64,000 nt of DNA. Source: Hormiphora californensis. Its lineage: Eukaryota; Ctenophora; Tentaculata; Cydippida; Pleurobrachiidae. Both the position numbers and the translations under genes were made by a program. Positions 31,048-42,317 of the stretch are shown piece after piece. Position 1 is the first letter of the stretch. Every line of letters begins with the position of its first letter. The DNA is taken from positions 2,496,982 through 2,560,981 of the forward strand of contig CM035353.1 of assembly GCA_020137815.1 (NCBI GenBank), in the 5' to 3' direction. Below the pieces are notes generated by a model. That model worked only from the letters and a program-made list of their open reading frames with translations, did no database searches and had not been told where the DNA came from.

Positions 31048-31355
31048 ATGGCGCTTCAAGAGGAAGAAAGAAAGCTGTTGCCCCCGCCGAGGAAAGAGTG
31101 GGCTGAGGCTATATTGGATTTCAAGGGTAACATGGCTTGCAATCTGCCGTTCATTTATGATTTACAGCCAAAAGAAAGGTGAAACAGTCACAAAAAGGTG
31201 ATACGAAGGGCAAAGATCTGGCAACTATTGGTACCACAACCATGACATGCAGGATAACACTGTTTCAGAATAAAAGCGAGGAGAGAGAAAAACAACTCCT
31301 GGCAATAATCGAACGGCAGGGGGCACTGTTGGAGGCGATAGCGTCCCAATTGTAA
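31048..31355 (+). CDS. Two-exon small ORF with C-terminal helix; unknown
   Basis: Exon 1 31048-31126 (MALQEEERKLLPPPRKEWAE ... AILDFK) ends before GT. Exon 2 31168-31355 follows TTTACAG and continues in phase (AKRKVKQSQKGDTKGKDL ... NKSEEREKQLLAIIERQGAL ... LEAIASQL) to TAA. The 41-bp intron is very short. The acidic/basic ends and leucine-rich C-terminus resemble the tail of small DNA-binding proteins of Harbinger-type elements, but that is only a resemblance. It may continue upstream. Confidence 0.35.
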
Positions 31356-31654
31356 CTCCCCAACAGCTTACAGCATGCAGGGGTAAAAAGGAAGAATTGC
31401 GTGAAAACTATTATATTGGTATTGGCATTGCCCTTTCCTATCTCTCGGCGATGAGAAACAACAAGAATGCTACCGGGGACAACAAAGTGCGGCAGTATCA
31501 GGTGTTGAAATGGAGCAAGGTGCGGAAAAGGTATATAAAACGGACCAGAAACATTTGCACCTAAAATCGAAACCGAATACCGGACAATAATAAGGTGCTA
31601 TAACCTAATTATTGGAGAGCTATTGTTCATAACTAATTGTTCATTGATTGCCTT

Positions 31655-31815
31655 CCCAATTTATTACAATTTTGTTTTCCGTCCGGCATAGTCCTTTTAT
31701 CTAACAAGGGGGAGGTGTCATACAGTTTAAACAAGACATGTCACAGCTTTGGTCGGTGTGAACACAGATTAAGATAAAGTATTAGAATTGTTCATTATTA
31801 CGAGGTAACATAAAG
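31655..31815 (+). repeat. Dispersed repeat R, copy 1 (PPT-like end)
   Basis: It shares TTGTTTTCCGTCCGGCATAG, TCCTTTTATCTAACAAGGG, the purine run AAGGGGGAGG, then TGTCATACAGTTTAAACAAG with 37360-37530 and 38600-38770. A purine tract directly before TGT resembles the polypurine tract/LTR junction of copia-type elements. No matching LTR end or primer site was found. Confidence 0.5.
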
Positions 31816-32373
31816 AAAGAAAAACAATTTTATGAGTCACGTATTAGCTAGTTAAGTGAAGTTTTAAGTATTGGTGTCTGAATTACGGAGACAGAAAGTT
31901 GTTTCTCAAAGACTGCAGAATCGAGGGGGAGATCAAACAGCGTAGGCCAAGAAACCAAACCTCAATATAATATGTATATATTCGTTCCAAATCATTCAGT
32001 TACATACTCAAAGGCGAGAGAATCTGTAAAACGATGCGACTGAACACTTATTTGGGATACAAGTTTGATCAGGTCCTGTTCGATCTTCCCACATGCTCTG
32101 CGGTGGACAGGAGGGATCCCATGACTCGTCCGGTAGAAAATCCCAAAAGCGCCATGGCTCTTGGCAATCAATCTTTGTAGTCACCTTCACGAGACTAGTC
32201 TGGCCGATCCGAGCTCGGCTTCAAGAAAAAGACTGTGTAACGGCCAGCTTGTTCAAGAAATGCAGTCACGTATAATACATATTGCAACAGTTGCAAATAG
32301 ATTGAAGTAAGTTCAGTACTTCAACAATCTAATAATTATAGATTCCTGATTCACTGCGCCCCCCCCCCCCCCC

Positions 32374-33361
32374 ATGAATTACACTCTTCACAGTGAAATA
32401 TATTACTCTCCTAGGAGATGCATATTCACAAACTGGGTAAGAACTGGCGATAAGAAGATCAATAACGGTGGTCCAATTGAACTGGAAACGTTACTTAATG
32501 TAGTACCCTGGTGTGAACCACAATATCGTGGTGGGTTAAAAAAACCCTATACGTTCATGGATAAAAGGATTACCGATTCGGCGATCAAGGTACTATAGTA
32601 GCTGGAGATTTCCACGATAGAGCTCGATCGATCCTTAGAAGGTAGAGCGCTTGCTTTTATTTACTAGCCGACCCATTCGCCCTACCAAAATTTGCACGTT
32701 AGTAAGGACCCAGAATCCCATTTTATGCCTTGAACAGGAAATTTTACGCTGATCACTTAATTAGTGCCCTCGATTTTTTCTCTACTCCCGGCTTGTCTCG
32801 AAAAATTGGCATCTTCGGAGTTGGACTCATGTTCCGATTCATATAAACCTAATTTGTTGGTTAATTTCAAAATTTTTGGTACCATTGGATTGGAAATTGT
32901 CTAGGCTCCCTGTTGAAAAGAGTAAATTGATAAAAAGTGCCGAAAAAAGGCGTTTTTTGGCATGTTTCGAACGACCGTAATGACCGTAATGCATTTATGG
33001 TTAATTAGATAATTGGATAATTAGGTTTGGGCATAACCGTTTTTGGCTATAACCACTTAGGAATGGTTTAGAGACTTTTCACTGGTGCCATTTTGTTGCC
33101 CTGACTATGTCGTACTATGATATAAATTTAAATGAAGTTTAACTTTTGGTGCCAATTTTTCGAGACAAGCCCTTCCACTGTTCGTTTCCAAATTATAATA
33201 TTACTTTGTAGGCTGTGACCGATCTAATGCCGAAAGGGCATCAGAAAGGTCGGTATCGACATGTGAAAGAGGTCCTGTCCTCAATGACCAGACGTCTTAG
33301 GACCAAGGAGCGGATGAAAATAGTAAAAAAAGATATTTCGACATACAATATCGCCAATTAA
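32374..33361 (+). CDS. Two-exon ORF, unknown
   Basis: Exon 1 from ATG 32374 (MNYTLHSEIYYSPRRC ... NGGPIELETLLNVVPWCEPQ ... TFMDKRITDSAIK) reaches a GT at 32590. After an AG at 33212 a second exon continues in phase (AVTDLMPKGHQKGRYRHVKE ... MTRRLRTKERMKIVKKD) to TAA 33359-33361. It begins just after a run of C. The 620-bp intron contains a TGTCTCGAAAAATTGG phrase and no gene. No domain recognised; the basic C-terminus could bind nucleic acid. Confidence 0.35.
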
Positions 33362-33585
33362 GCATTTCTATTTTATATTGTGTGTCCCTTGTGACAAGTT
33401 TTTCTGGGTTTGGTTCAGTTTTTAGTGTGCAGTGTGTCTGTGTTTAAGGTGGTGACTGGTGGATCGGATAATTTTTTCTAGATTTAAGGAGAGATATTTG
33501 AGCAGAATATTTATGAAGATACGGTTATTTTGTAATGTCCGTAATTTATTGAAAACGTTTATTGATTATTCGTGACTTTAACACA

Positions 33586-33656
33586 GGAACCGACCGATTA
33601 ATTATCGTATTCATATTCGATTTATTCGATTTAAAATTTGGATTTTGTCGGTTCCT
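33586..33656. mobile_element. Mini-MITE with CAGGAACCGACCGA ends
   Basis: About 70 bp, left CAGGAACCGACCGATTAAT and right TCGGTTCCTG. The same ends bound 57602-57711, and single ends occur near 35805 and 62617. Confidence 0.5.
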
Positions 33657-33772
33657 GCTTTGTTCCAATACCTAAAACCTACTCACCACTTTCATCTCAT
33701 TATCCCAATCTATCCCAATATCCCAATCTTTAGTGTATCATTCAAAAAACTCACATCACAACCAACCAGGAA

Positions 33773-34174
33773 ATGGCATTTGATACACACATGCTCCATA
33801 AACTCCCCGTCCTGGAAGAGGAAGAAGCCACGACGAAGGAGGTAAAGAGGGTGATGAAATCTGTTTATCGGCTAACTGGTGCCCCTAACTCTCCCTACCC
33901 CCATGTACCGTTTTACGAGCTCATCATTCACCCAACCTCCTTCTCAACAACTGTAGAAAATCTCTTCCACCTGTCATTCCTTGTCAAGGACGGGAGAGTC
34001 AAACTCTTTCTTGATGATGATAATATTCCGGTGGTGAAGTGTGGTAAAAAGGACCCTTCAAATGGGGGGACAACACGGGCCATTCATCCCTCTCAGGTTG
34101 TAGTGCCCATGTCAATGGAGAAATGGAGATCTCTGATCAGAGAGTTGGGTATTACCAAGCCTCTTATGGACTAG
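33773..34174 (+). CDS. Nse4 (SMC5/6 complex kleisin) C-terminal domain ORF
   Basis: A 133-residue frame from ATG 33773. After an acidic start (LPVLEEEEATTKEVKRV) it reads HVPFYELIIHPTSFSTTVEN, LFHLSFLVKDGRVKLF, DDDNIPVV, and ends VVVPMSMEKWRSLIREL-GITKPLMD. This is the Nse4/EID C-terminal domain nearly complete; in SMC5/6 it is the winged-helix end of the kleisin that contacts the SMC5 head. The N-terminal helix-turn-helix and Nse3-binding part are absent: full Nse4 proteins are about 300-400 residues. An AG (TTTAG at about 33731) allows an in-phase upstream exon that I could not find, so this is a last exon, a truncated gene or a domain-only copy. A decayed duplicate of its 5' part lies at 34675-34818. 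Confidence 0.65.
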   Translation: MAFDTHMLHKLPVLEEEEATTKEVKRVMKSVYRLTGAPNSPYPHVPFYELIIHPTSFSTTVENLFHLSFLVKDGRVKLFLDDDNIPVVKCGKKDPSNGGTTRAIHPSQVVVPMSMEKWRSLIRELGITKPLMD

Positions 34175-34240
34175 AAAAAACTGGGGCGATCGTACCGATC
34201 GCAAATCTAGAGAAAACTTCATTGACTGTCCCCGTGCTTT

Positions 34241-34255
34241 CTCTCTCTCCCTCTT

Positions 34256-34317
<62 letters not shown>

Positions 34318-34395
34318 TCTTTCTCTCCCTTTCTTTCTCTCTTTATCTCTATATCCCTTTTTTCTCTTTCTCTCTCCCTCTTTCTCTCTCATGTG
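34241..34395 (+). repeat. (CT)n microsatellite after the Nse4-like ORF
   Basis: CT-rich with TTTCTC interruptions. 34400-34570 has repeated GTGATCTGATCC phrases. Confidence 0.9.
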
Positions 34396-34674
34396 ATCTC
34401 ATCTTCCTACGTCTGTGTAACAGGGGGCAGTTGTGCTACAGCATCAGATAATGTGATCTGATCCTTGGTTGAGGGGGATTAGATCCTCCAATGTGATCTG
34501 ATCCGGAGGTCGATCGACCACCAATGTGGGTGTGATGTGATCCAAACGGGTGGATCTGCATTATATATAGTATGATGATATGTTTCTGGACCGGACAGAA
34601 TCACTTTATTTTAGATATTTTCAAAGTTCAGTTCTTTCTTTCTCTCCCTCACACTACCCCACTGAGTGGGGCCC

Positions 34675-34818
34675 ACTCCCACTATCCCAATATCCCAATC
34701 TTTAGTGTATCATTCCAAAAACTCACATCACAACAGTTCAGGCATGACCACACAAGAGATGGCATTTGATTTGCTGTACAAACTGCTCAACCAAGTCCCA
34801 CCACGATCAGGCCCATAA
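34675..34818 (+). pseudogene. Decayed duplicate of the Nse4-like 5' region
   Basis: ATCCCAATATCCCAATCTTT + AGTGTATCATTC + CAAAAACTCACATCACAAC repeats 33714-33768 almost exactly. The frame then reads MTTQEMAFDLLYKLLNQVPP and stops after 24 codons, so the C-terminal domain was lost. 34820-35510 has no recognised feature. Confidence 0.55.
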
Positions 34819-35519
34819 CCGCTCCTGAACGGTGCAACGTTGCAACGCGTTGAACCCACCCCGCCTGCTCCCCCGATCTGTTACCTCTGTTCTGGTTCCG
34901 GTCTTTACGTGGCTAGGTAGTGAGTTATTTTCCACTTTTGGGTGTTGGGCTGCAGTTGGTTGAGACTAGTTATTTGTTGGCAATGAATAGTGATAATGAG
35001 TCATATTGATTTTAATTCTGGGGCTGTGGTATCTCATGTCTAACAGTTGCACCCTACATATACAGGTACCCTGCGGCAAAAGGCATGTGTACCCATCAGT
35101 TCTTAGATGAGGCATTATATGGATCTTACACAACTGTATTATCTTCAACGGACGGAGGTACGGTTTTACATGCGATCTATTTGTACCCTGTGTGTTACTC
35201 AAGGCTACCCCACTAAACCCCCACTTTTTTCCGACCGAACCAAAGAATACCAAATATAGAGAAGTATATTTATCATCAGAGTTTTTATTTTAACTTATTT
35301 TTTCTAATTTGAGAGTGACGGGCACTGTGGGTGTTCTCTGTTAAGGTGGCCTGAGGCTATGTTGAGGAAGCCCCCGGGCTGGACGTGACGAGATATTTAA
35401 CGTATTATTCATATTATAAGTTTGGTTTGAAATGTTTTTCCGATAAAAAAAGGGCCGAGGAGTCGAGGACCGGGAATTTCCTCGGTTTGAAATAAAGCGA
35501 GAACTCTCTCTCTTCCCAG

Positions 35520-35795
35520 GTGCAGCTGGTAGGAGAACCAAGTGTGTTAGTGATACAGAGAATATTGCTGATGTTTTTGTAGGTAAGTTGTTGTCATGAC
35601 AACCATGACTACGTGACTATATTTTCTTGTCCCAAATATCTAAATCCCCCCCCCCCAATTACAGGAACGATTTATCGTCCCTATTCACCAAGTCTCTCCC
35701 CCCAATTACAGGAAGGAGGTGACACCAAGGTGGACGGAGCTGGGAGACACGGCTGGGGATACACAGATAACTGTAGATGGAGAAACTAATAGGAA
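35520..35795 (+). other. Exon-like segments, unknown gene
   Basis: 35520-35581 (AGRRTKCVSDTENIADVFV between AG and GTAAGT) and 35712-35795 (KEVTPRWTELGDTAGDTQIT ... VDGETNRK between ATTACAG and GTAAGA) both look like internal exons, but their phases do not join directly. A second ATTACAG at 35657 duplicates the acceptor region. 35840-36060 is CpG-rich (CGCGCGAT, TCGCGAATATTCGC) with no gene. Confidence 0.25.
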
Positions 35796-36149
35796 GGTAA
35801 GAACCGACCGAATCAAACCTATGGGAGAAAAGTGTCAGTAATGGTTACAGGTTGCTTTCGCGAATATTCGCTTCAAATTTATACCGCACGCGCGATGACA
35901 TTGACGCAGTGAAAGGGAATATTGTCGCGCGCGGTTGCCTTGGCTACAAAGACTCAATCCACCTCGATTTAACCTAGGTGGAGGACCTCATCTCACCTCA
36001 ATTTTACCTCTTTCTACGTTTACCTCGACCCACGTCAAATGGACGTGAAATGGGATGGCTCGCTCGCTCGAAGGCTAGTAGGGTAATGATTGGACTCTCT
36101 CTAACAGATAGATGAGATTATACTACCTAGTACTACCTAGTACTACCTA

Positions 36150-36424
36150 GAGAACGATGTGATATAACGAACCAATTTCAAGACCTTCTTCCGAGTGTTG
36201 AAGACTTGGAGAAACTTCTTGAAGCCGAAGCTGTAATTTGTGAACGTGTTCTCGTGGATAATATTCCCGAATTAAAGGAATATGAAGGAAAAGTACCGAG
36301 GCACATCCAACATCTCTACTCTGATGTCATGCAAAATATGACAGCGGTCGTGCCATTGGGACTGCTCGACAAAAGCGAGACCTCCGTTGATGCATGGTAT
36401 GTTAGACATTTTGGAGGATTATAA
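36150..36424 (+). pseudogene. DUF6589-like domain fragment, copy 1
   Basis: The plus-strand frame reads DITNQFQDLLPSVEDLEKLL, AEAVICERVLVDNIPELKEY, GKVPRHIQHLYSDVMQNMTA and VVPLGLLDKSETSVDAW. Spacing and key words (LPS-ED, ERVLVDN-P, VP-HI-H-YS-VM, VVPLG) match the start of the DUF6589 domain of large uncharacterised invertebrate/fungal proteins. A GT donor candidate follows VDA at 36393; read through, the frame stops at 36424. The remaining several hundred residues of the domain were not found nearby. Confidence 0.45.
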
Positions 36425-36543
36425 TGTGATACTCAAAACTCGTTATAAACTAAAATAATAAACACCATACAACCCATTACTAACATATAGAAGTTTAAGA
36501 AAGCCAAAGACGCCAAGATGGCGATAAATAGGCTCGGTGGACT

Positions 36544-36783
36544 GTGCAGTGTGCATTGCACAATCTAGTACAGCTACCCTCCTACAAACTGATTTGGGAC
36601 AACCTTGACCGTGTAATAAAAGGAATATATGCTGGGACACTGGATAAAGAACTTCAATTTCTTCTTGAAGCCGAAGCTGTAATTGGTGAACGTGTTCTCG
36701 TGGATAATATTCCCGAATTAAAGGAATATGAAGGAAACGTCCCGAGGCACATTCAATATCTCCACTCTGACGTGTTGTTATGA
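36544..36783 (+). pseudogene. DUF6589-like fragment, copy 2 (duplicated segment)
   Basis: It reads LPSYKLIWDNLDRVIKGIYA (the segment that precedes copy 1's homology in the family), then jumps to FLLEAEAVIGERVLVDNIPE and VPRHIQYLHSDVLL before a stop. 36660-36775 duplicates 36208-36330 at DNA level. The intervening ~30 residues expected in the family are missing. Confidence 0.45.
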
Positions 36784-37275
36784 CACACTGCTCCTTCATC
36801 AACACATTTATGTGAAAAAAAGCTGTGAAGTTGTTTTTGCGCTTTTTACAGTTTGCTAACACATTACCTTCCAGGATGTGCTGTCTTGCAAAGGATTAAC
36901 TGGTACCAGTCGTGACCCTGATGACCCCTCGTGGTAATTACAGTAACATTGAAATTTAACTATTTCCAGCGCTGAGAAGGCCTTTTTTACTAGCAAGAGT
37001 ACATCCTTCCGTACCACCCGAAACGGAGCGGTAATGGAGACAATGCGTAACGCCAACCGACCCAACCGACGACTCTGATGACGAGATATGGAAAAAGGGC
37101 AATATCAGTCTACCCAGCTTCGAAGAGTACTTTGAAAGTGGTAACTGAGGACGCTGATATGCGGCACAGATGCTCAACAAACATGTTAGAATCGGTACAG
37201 AGAGGACAGTTCAAGACAATATATGAGGATATTATCAAAACGAAGATCAAAAGCCTACAAAACGGTACACCGAGT

Positions 37276-38165
37276 GAGTCCATTTCCCTTAGTAGATACA
37301 CAATATTATATATTACGAATATATTTAATCAAGTTATTTTATAAATCACATTTCCATCCCAATTTATTGTAATTTTGTTTTCCGTCCGGCATAGTCCTTT
37401 TATCTAACAAGGGAGGTGTCATACAGTTTGAACAAGACATGGCACAGCTTTGGTTGGCGTGGACATAGAATAAGATAAAAGAGGTCATTAAATAGATTAG
37501 TAGTTCATTATTACGAGGTAACACCCGGAAAAACTGGAGAAACCTAAATTACACTGTAGTTTACAGCAGTTACACATAAATAGACCCAAGATGTACAGAG
37601 ATCAAATCAAGTTCTAGTAAGACTCCCATAGTGTGAAGGTTGAAAGAGCTTGATAATAAATATATGTGCACGATTAGGAAACTGGTAAGTAAAAAGCTCA
37701 CTTTGTTTCTTCACTTTACCCAAACTTGTTCACCCTAAAACAGCTCCGACATGTTTAAAGTTGAATTTCACTCGCTACAAGCGTATATTCCTGCTCAGAG
37801 CAACCAAACTGAAACTAACGTTGTTGATCACAAAAGTAGAGATCCACTACCCATCCTGCACTGCTGACCCTGCATCTGATCCTGCATCTGATCCTGCACT
37901 GCTGAAGTTTTAAGCGATGTCGACGAATTTTATGACTTCGAGCTCATTGCTAATCTCGTTGTGATCCTCATATAATAAGAAATGTTTATACTTTATATCG
38001 GTCTAGAGAATATGTTACTAAAAATATGAAATTGTCGGGAAGGCATGCCCGAGTAGACCCCAGGGTTTTGCTTTATTCAGCACCTCCAGATTCTCTTTAC
38101 TGGAATATCCTCTTGGAAGACATAAGTTTATCAGCATACTATCGCATTATTTTCCGTGGGGGTAC
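37276..38165 (+). repeat. Local segmental duplication, copy A
   Basis: Direct repeat of 38527-39630. It begins GAGTCCATTTCCCTTAG..., includes repeat R (TTGTTTTCCGTCCGGCATAG), and runs to a shared end TATCAGCATACTATCGCATT-ATTTTCC at 38165. Small ORFs in it (e.g. DSLYWNILLEDISLSAYYRI) are shared with copy B but broken. Confidence 0.8.
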
Positions 38166-38526
38166 GTGGAAAAGAAATTGTACAAAGGGACTCCGGTGCG
38201 AGGGAGGTGGGGTGTCAGACGGAGATGCAGGGGGACATGCTCAGCAGACAGACTCAGCGGACTTCAAGATCCCGAACCCGTGGAGGCAGAAGATGATAAA
38301 ATGTAGGGGGATGCAAAACCCAGATGGGATCTTGGGTGGTGGTCCCCGTTAACATGAGAACACTCGTTGTCAAGGTACTCGTTCAGGAAGGTTCGGGTCA
38401 GGGTGTCTTTAGTTTGCAACTATGGAAAGGGTGCTGTAACAGGGGAAGAGATATGTCAAGAAATAATCTGCATTTTGCGTTGTTCTTTACAAATTAAAAG
38501 TTACATTTCTTCGTTACAGGCTCCCC

Positions 38527-39630
38527 TGTTGAGTCCATTTCCTTACGTAGATACATAATATACATTACGAATTTATTTAATTTATAAATCACATTTCCTT
38601 TCCAATTTATTGTAATTTTGTTTTCCGTCCGGCATAGTCCTTTTATCTAACAAGGGAGGTGTCATACAGTTTAAACAAGACATGTCACAGCTTTGGTTGG
38701 CGTGGACACAGAATAAGATAAAAGAGATCATTAAATAGATTAGTAGTTCATTATTACGAGGGAACACCCGGAAAAACTGGAGAAACCTAAATTACACTGT
38801 AATTTACAGCAGTTACACATAAATAGACCCGATATACAGAGATCAAATCAAGACTCCCATAGTGTGAAGGTTGAAAGAGCTTGATAATAAATATGTACAC
38901 GATTAGAAAATTGGAAAGTAAAAAGCTCACTTTGTTTCTTCACTTTACCCAAACTTGTTCACCCTAAAACAGCTCCGACATGTTTAAAGTTGAATTTCAC
39001 TCGCTACAAGCGTATATTCCTGCTCAGAGCAACCGTACTGAAACTAACGTTGTTGTTCACAAAAGTAGAGATCCACTAACCATCCTGCCTCTGACATTTT
39101 AAGTGATTTCGACGAATTTTATGACTTCGAGCTCATTGCTAACCTCGTTGTGCTCCTCATATAAGGAATGTTTATACTTATATCGGTCTAGAGAATATAA
39201 TTGTTACTAACGATATGAAATTGTCGGATAGGTATGCCCGAGTGGACTCCAGGGTTTTGCTTTATTCAGTACGTTTGAAACCACTTTAGATCAACTTTTT
39301 TAAGACGGCTATAGCCACTGTCTGTGAGACCCAAAATGTTCCTTTCTCCAAGTTACATCACTTGTATCTACTTTTTGTCCCTCGTACACCCACCCCCCTC
39401 TAGCCTTAATCTATCACAATTCCACATTGCCAGGTAGTGTATAGTTATATAACTGTTAAAGAAGAAAGTTGAAAAAAGTGGAGCATGTACGATGCCAGCG
39501 GAGTGTAGACGATGCCAGTGTTGGTGTAATACAACCTCTCGACCTCCACACAGACCTCTAGATTTTCTTGACTGGAATAGTCTCTTGGAAGATTTAAGTT
39601 TTATCAGCATACTATCGCATTATTTTCCAG
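38527..39630 (+). repeat. Local segmental duplication, copy B, with an insertion
   Basis: It follows copy A closely up to about 39268, where copy A reads on into CACCTCCAG. In copy B about 270 bp of other sequence (39269-39538) intervenes before homology resumes (CCTCTAGATTTTCTTGACTGG ... CGCATTATTTTCC). The inserted block is not recognised. Confidence 0.75.
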
Positions 39631-39871
39631 GTCGAAACAGTCCTGTTCTGATCCCTGAATCAGAAAACAAGGAAACAGAATAAAACATGAGCTAAATAAA
39701 ATGTATTGTACGTGAAAGACCGAGATTTTAGTTAGTTAATTTAAAGTTTCTGGAAAACTTGGTCAAGGAAAACCATCCCCATAACAGCAGGCTGGACAGT
39801 GGACATCAGGCCTCCGGAGGGGAAAGCACCGTCGGCGTTGGAGTCGGATTGGGAACAACTAGGGGTTGCGG

Positions 39872-40282
39872 ACATATAAATGAATGCCTCAAGGAGAGTC
39901 TTGATGGGTTTCTGCAAATGTTCACCCGCCAAAGATAAGTTGGGTCCCCGTTCAGTGAGCGGGAAGTACAACAAGACCCCCGAGGGGCTGCGACCGATAC
40001 CCCCTACCGATCCGGATAAGGTACATAGCTGGCACCGCCAGACTAGTTTGGTATGGAGGACCTGCTGAAGGAGGTGGACAAGTTTGGGGCCAAACATGAT
40101 CCAGCTAGATTAGTGCCACATGCGGATGGTCGAAGTGACCAGATGCGGCAGGGCTGACAAGGGCACCATCGGAGCTGGAGGAGGATTTGGCAGGTTACTC
40201 CGGGTGGCTGAGATGATGGATGCCCGGCTCTTCAGTCTTAAAGGAGAAAGTTACAAACTGCGAGTTAAGAGATTGAAGTAGG
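39872..40282 (+). pseudogene. Coding-like remnant, unknown
   Basis: Open stretches in changing frames: KYNKTPEGLRPIPPTDPDKV, then MEDLLKEVDKFGAKHDPARL, then TIGAGGGFGRLLRVAEMMDA-RLFSLKGESYKLRV. GC content is above the surroundings, as in a former gene. No domain recognised. 40300-41340 has only AT-rich sequence and a hydrophobic chance ORF. Confidence 0.25.
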
Positions 40283-41345
40283 CATTGGAAGCAAAGTTGG
40301 CGATGATATTATGAGTTTTATATTGTACTCTCTTCAATGGCTCTTTCAAACATCTCCTTTTAGTCACTATTTAGGAGTTACAAGAGCCTCTGTTATACGA
40401 ATCACAGGACGGGGGTCACGATGGGGGGACCAAATGCACGAAGCAAGGAAAATGGAGCTAGATGGATGCAAGGACGATGGTATCATTACTTACAGTCTGT
40501 GCTACACATTTTGTCCAGGATGTTCCAGAATATTTCATTTCTAGTTAAACATAAATGGATTTTATAGATGAGAGTGCAATTACTCTTGTTTCATTAATTT
40601 TCAGTCTCTCGGTATTTTCTTTTTTAATGATGAACATTGACCTTTTTGCTTTTCTTGTACATACTGTCATCCTCATTATGCTTTTTACACACACATCTTT
40701 TGGTTTAACTTTCAGTTTTATGTCAACATACATCCCAATCTTTTCAGTACGATGTATGGTTTTGAACAATCTTCTGAACTTTTTTATCATCTTAAACAAG
40801 TTGTTGTTTTAATTAACAATTAATTAATTAACTTTCATAATCATTTTGATCATCTTTTTTGGCATATTTCTTTAATTCTCATCTTTTTCATCTTTTTTAT
40901 GGCATATTTTGTACTTGTAATATGACGGACGAATCGTAGTGGGGAAATAGACTAGAGACTAGATAAGAAGACTAGTGCTATGATAAGGATTGTATATTAT
41001 ATGGCACAGATACCAGCAGATGAAGTGTGAATTTGACATTATCGAGAAAAGCCAAAAGGATGATATAACCAGACTCCAGAGCAGCGGGGAGGGGAAGAGA
41101 GTGTTTTCACCCTCCCATAGACCAGCCTGTGGTTAGATTTCGGTATGCCTCGCTTATAAGGACACTTATATTTGGATGTATTTGTTTATGGTACTGCATA
41201 CTCACATTGTATGTTGATAATACAGTCGAATTGTGCTAATGAAGAAAAGTTAAATCTACATATTATTACGGACATAAGTGATATTTCTTGGGATTACGGA
41301 CAACAAGAATCCCCGGAAAGTTGCGAGACTTTTGGAATTAAGTAA

Positions 41346-41455
41346 TAGTGGGAGACACTAGCGTGGTACGCGCAAAAAAATGCGCGCCACATACCTAAAA
41401 TAACAGGTGTGTGGCGCGCATTTTTTTGTGCGTACCACGCTAGTGTCTCCCACTA
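41346..41455. mobile_element. Near-perfect 110-bp hairpin MITE
   Basis: TAGTGGGAGACACTAGCGTG ... GCGCGCCACA is mirrored by TGTGGCGCGCATTTTTTTGT ... CACGCTAGTGTCTCCCACTA. The arms are 46-47 bp with an 18-bp loop and TA at both ends. Confidence 0.8.
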
Positions 41456-41459
41456 TAAG

Positions 41460-42315
41460 CAACAAGAAGCAGAAAAGATAAGATCCCCGCCAAACGTGAT
41501 GTGTGTTTCTCCAGTCCCCCAGATTGAATTTTATTTGGAACCGTGCGTTAAGGTTTTATGGAGGTTCTTGTTGACCAACGGTGGGCCATGTCAGCTTTTA
41601 CTGGACACGTCTAAAATGGAACAACACCATTTCCTTCAGAAATTGCCTTGGTCATCGAGTAGGAATGGACTGGTGAATAGTGCTGTCTAAGACATTGACA
41701 TCACAGTAAGCCTATCCCGTAAAACCAATCCCTTAGGTTGTGTGTGCATCTCAACAACAGGATCAAGAGCACAGCGAAGGGCAGCGATTTCAATTCTCAC
41801 AAAGAGGTATATTTGATAACATAAGCGCGTATAACAACTGCAAGCATGCTGACTTTAAGGACTTTAATGAGAACTTTTCAATGGCCGGAGGATGTGTTAT
41901 TATGACCCGATACCATCCTGCTCCAGCTCCGACGTAAAAGCTTCCCATCGCTAGTTTTATGAATTATGAATGAGGTAAAACGAATCCTCGAGCTTAAAAA
42001 ATTTGCGACATATCCCCTATCGTCGTTCGGGGGATTTGACCAGTACTTCAAGTCATAGTATCTTGTGGATTGCTGAAAGAGCTGTCACCCGACATGTTTC
42101 TCCCCCAAAAGGAGGATTTTGATCAACTGCTGGATGTGCTGGTGATTCTGTGCATGAGGCAGCTTGTGAAAAATACCACAGCTGAAAAAATTTGCGGGCA
42201 TTGTTGTGCGGCACATCCCCCATCGCCATTCAAAGGATTTGTGCAACACATCCGTAATTGTGCCATTGGGATTGCTGGACATTTCCGAGCAATCCACAAG
42301 GACAAAAACTTATTA
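41460..42315 (+). pseudogene. Remnants of unknown coding sequence
   Basis: Protein-like stretches in different frames: PQIEFYLEPCVKVLWRFLLT (about 41520), FDNISAYNNCKHADFKDFNE (about 41810) and LSPDMFLPQKEDFDQLLDVL followed by CGHCCAAHPPSPFKGFVQHI (42080-42260). The last has a C-C-H pattern. They are separated by stops. No family recognised. Confidence 0.25.
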
Positions 42316-42317
42316 AC

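Noticed and set aside
40555-40812. Hydrophobic 85-residue ORF resembling a membrane protein
   Set aside because: Very AT-rich DNA yields Phe/Leu/Ile by chance; no flanking exon or homology, and the reverse strand is equally open.
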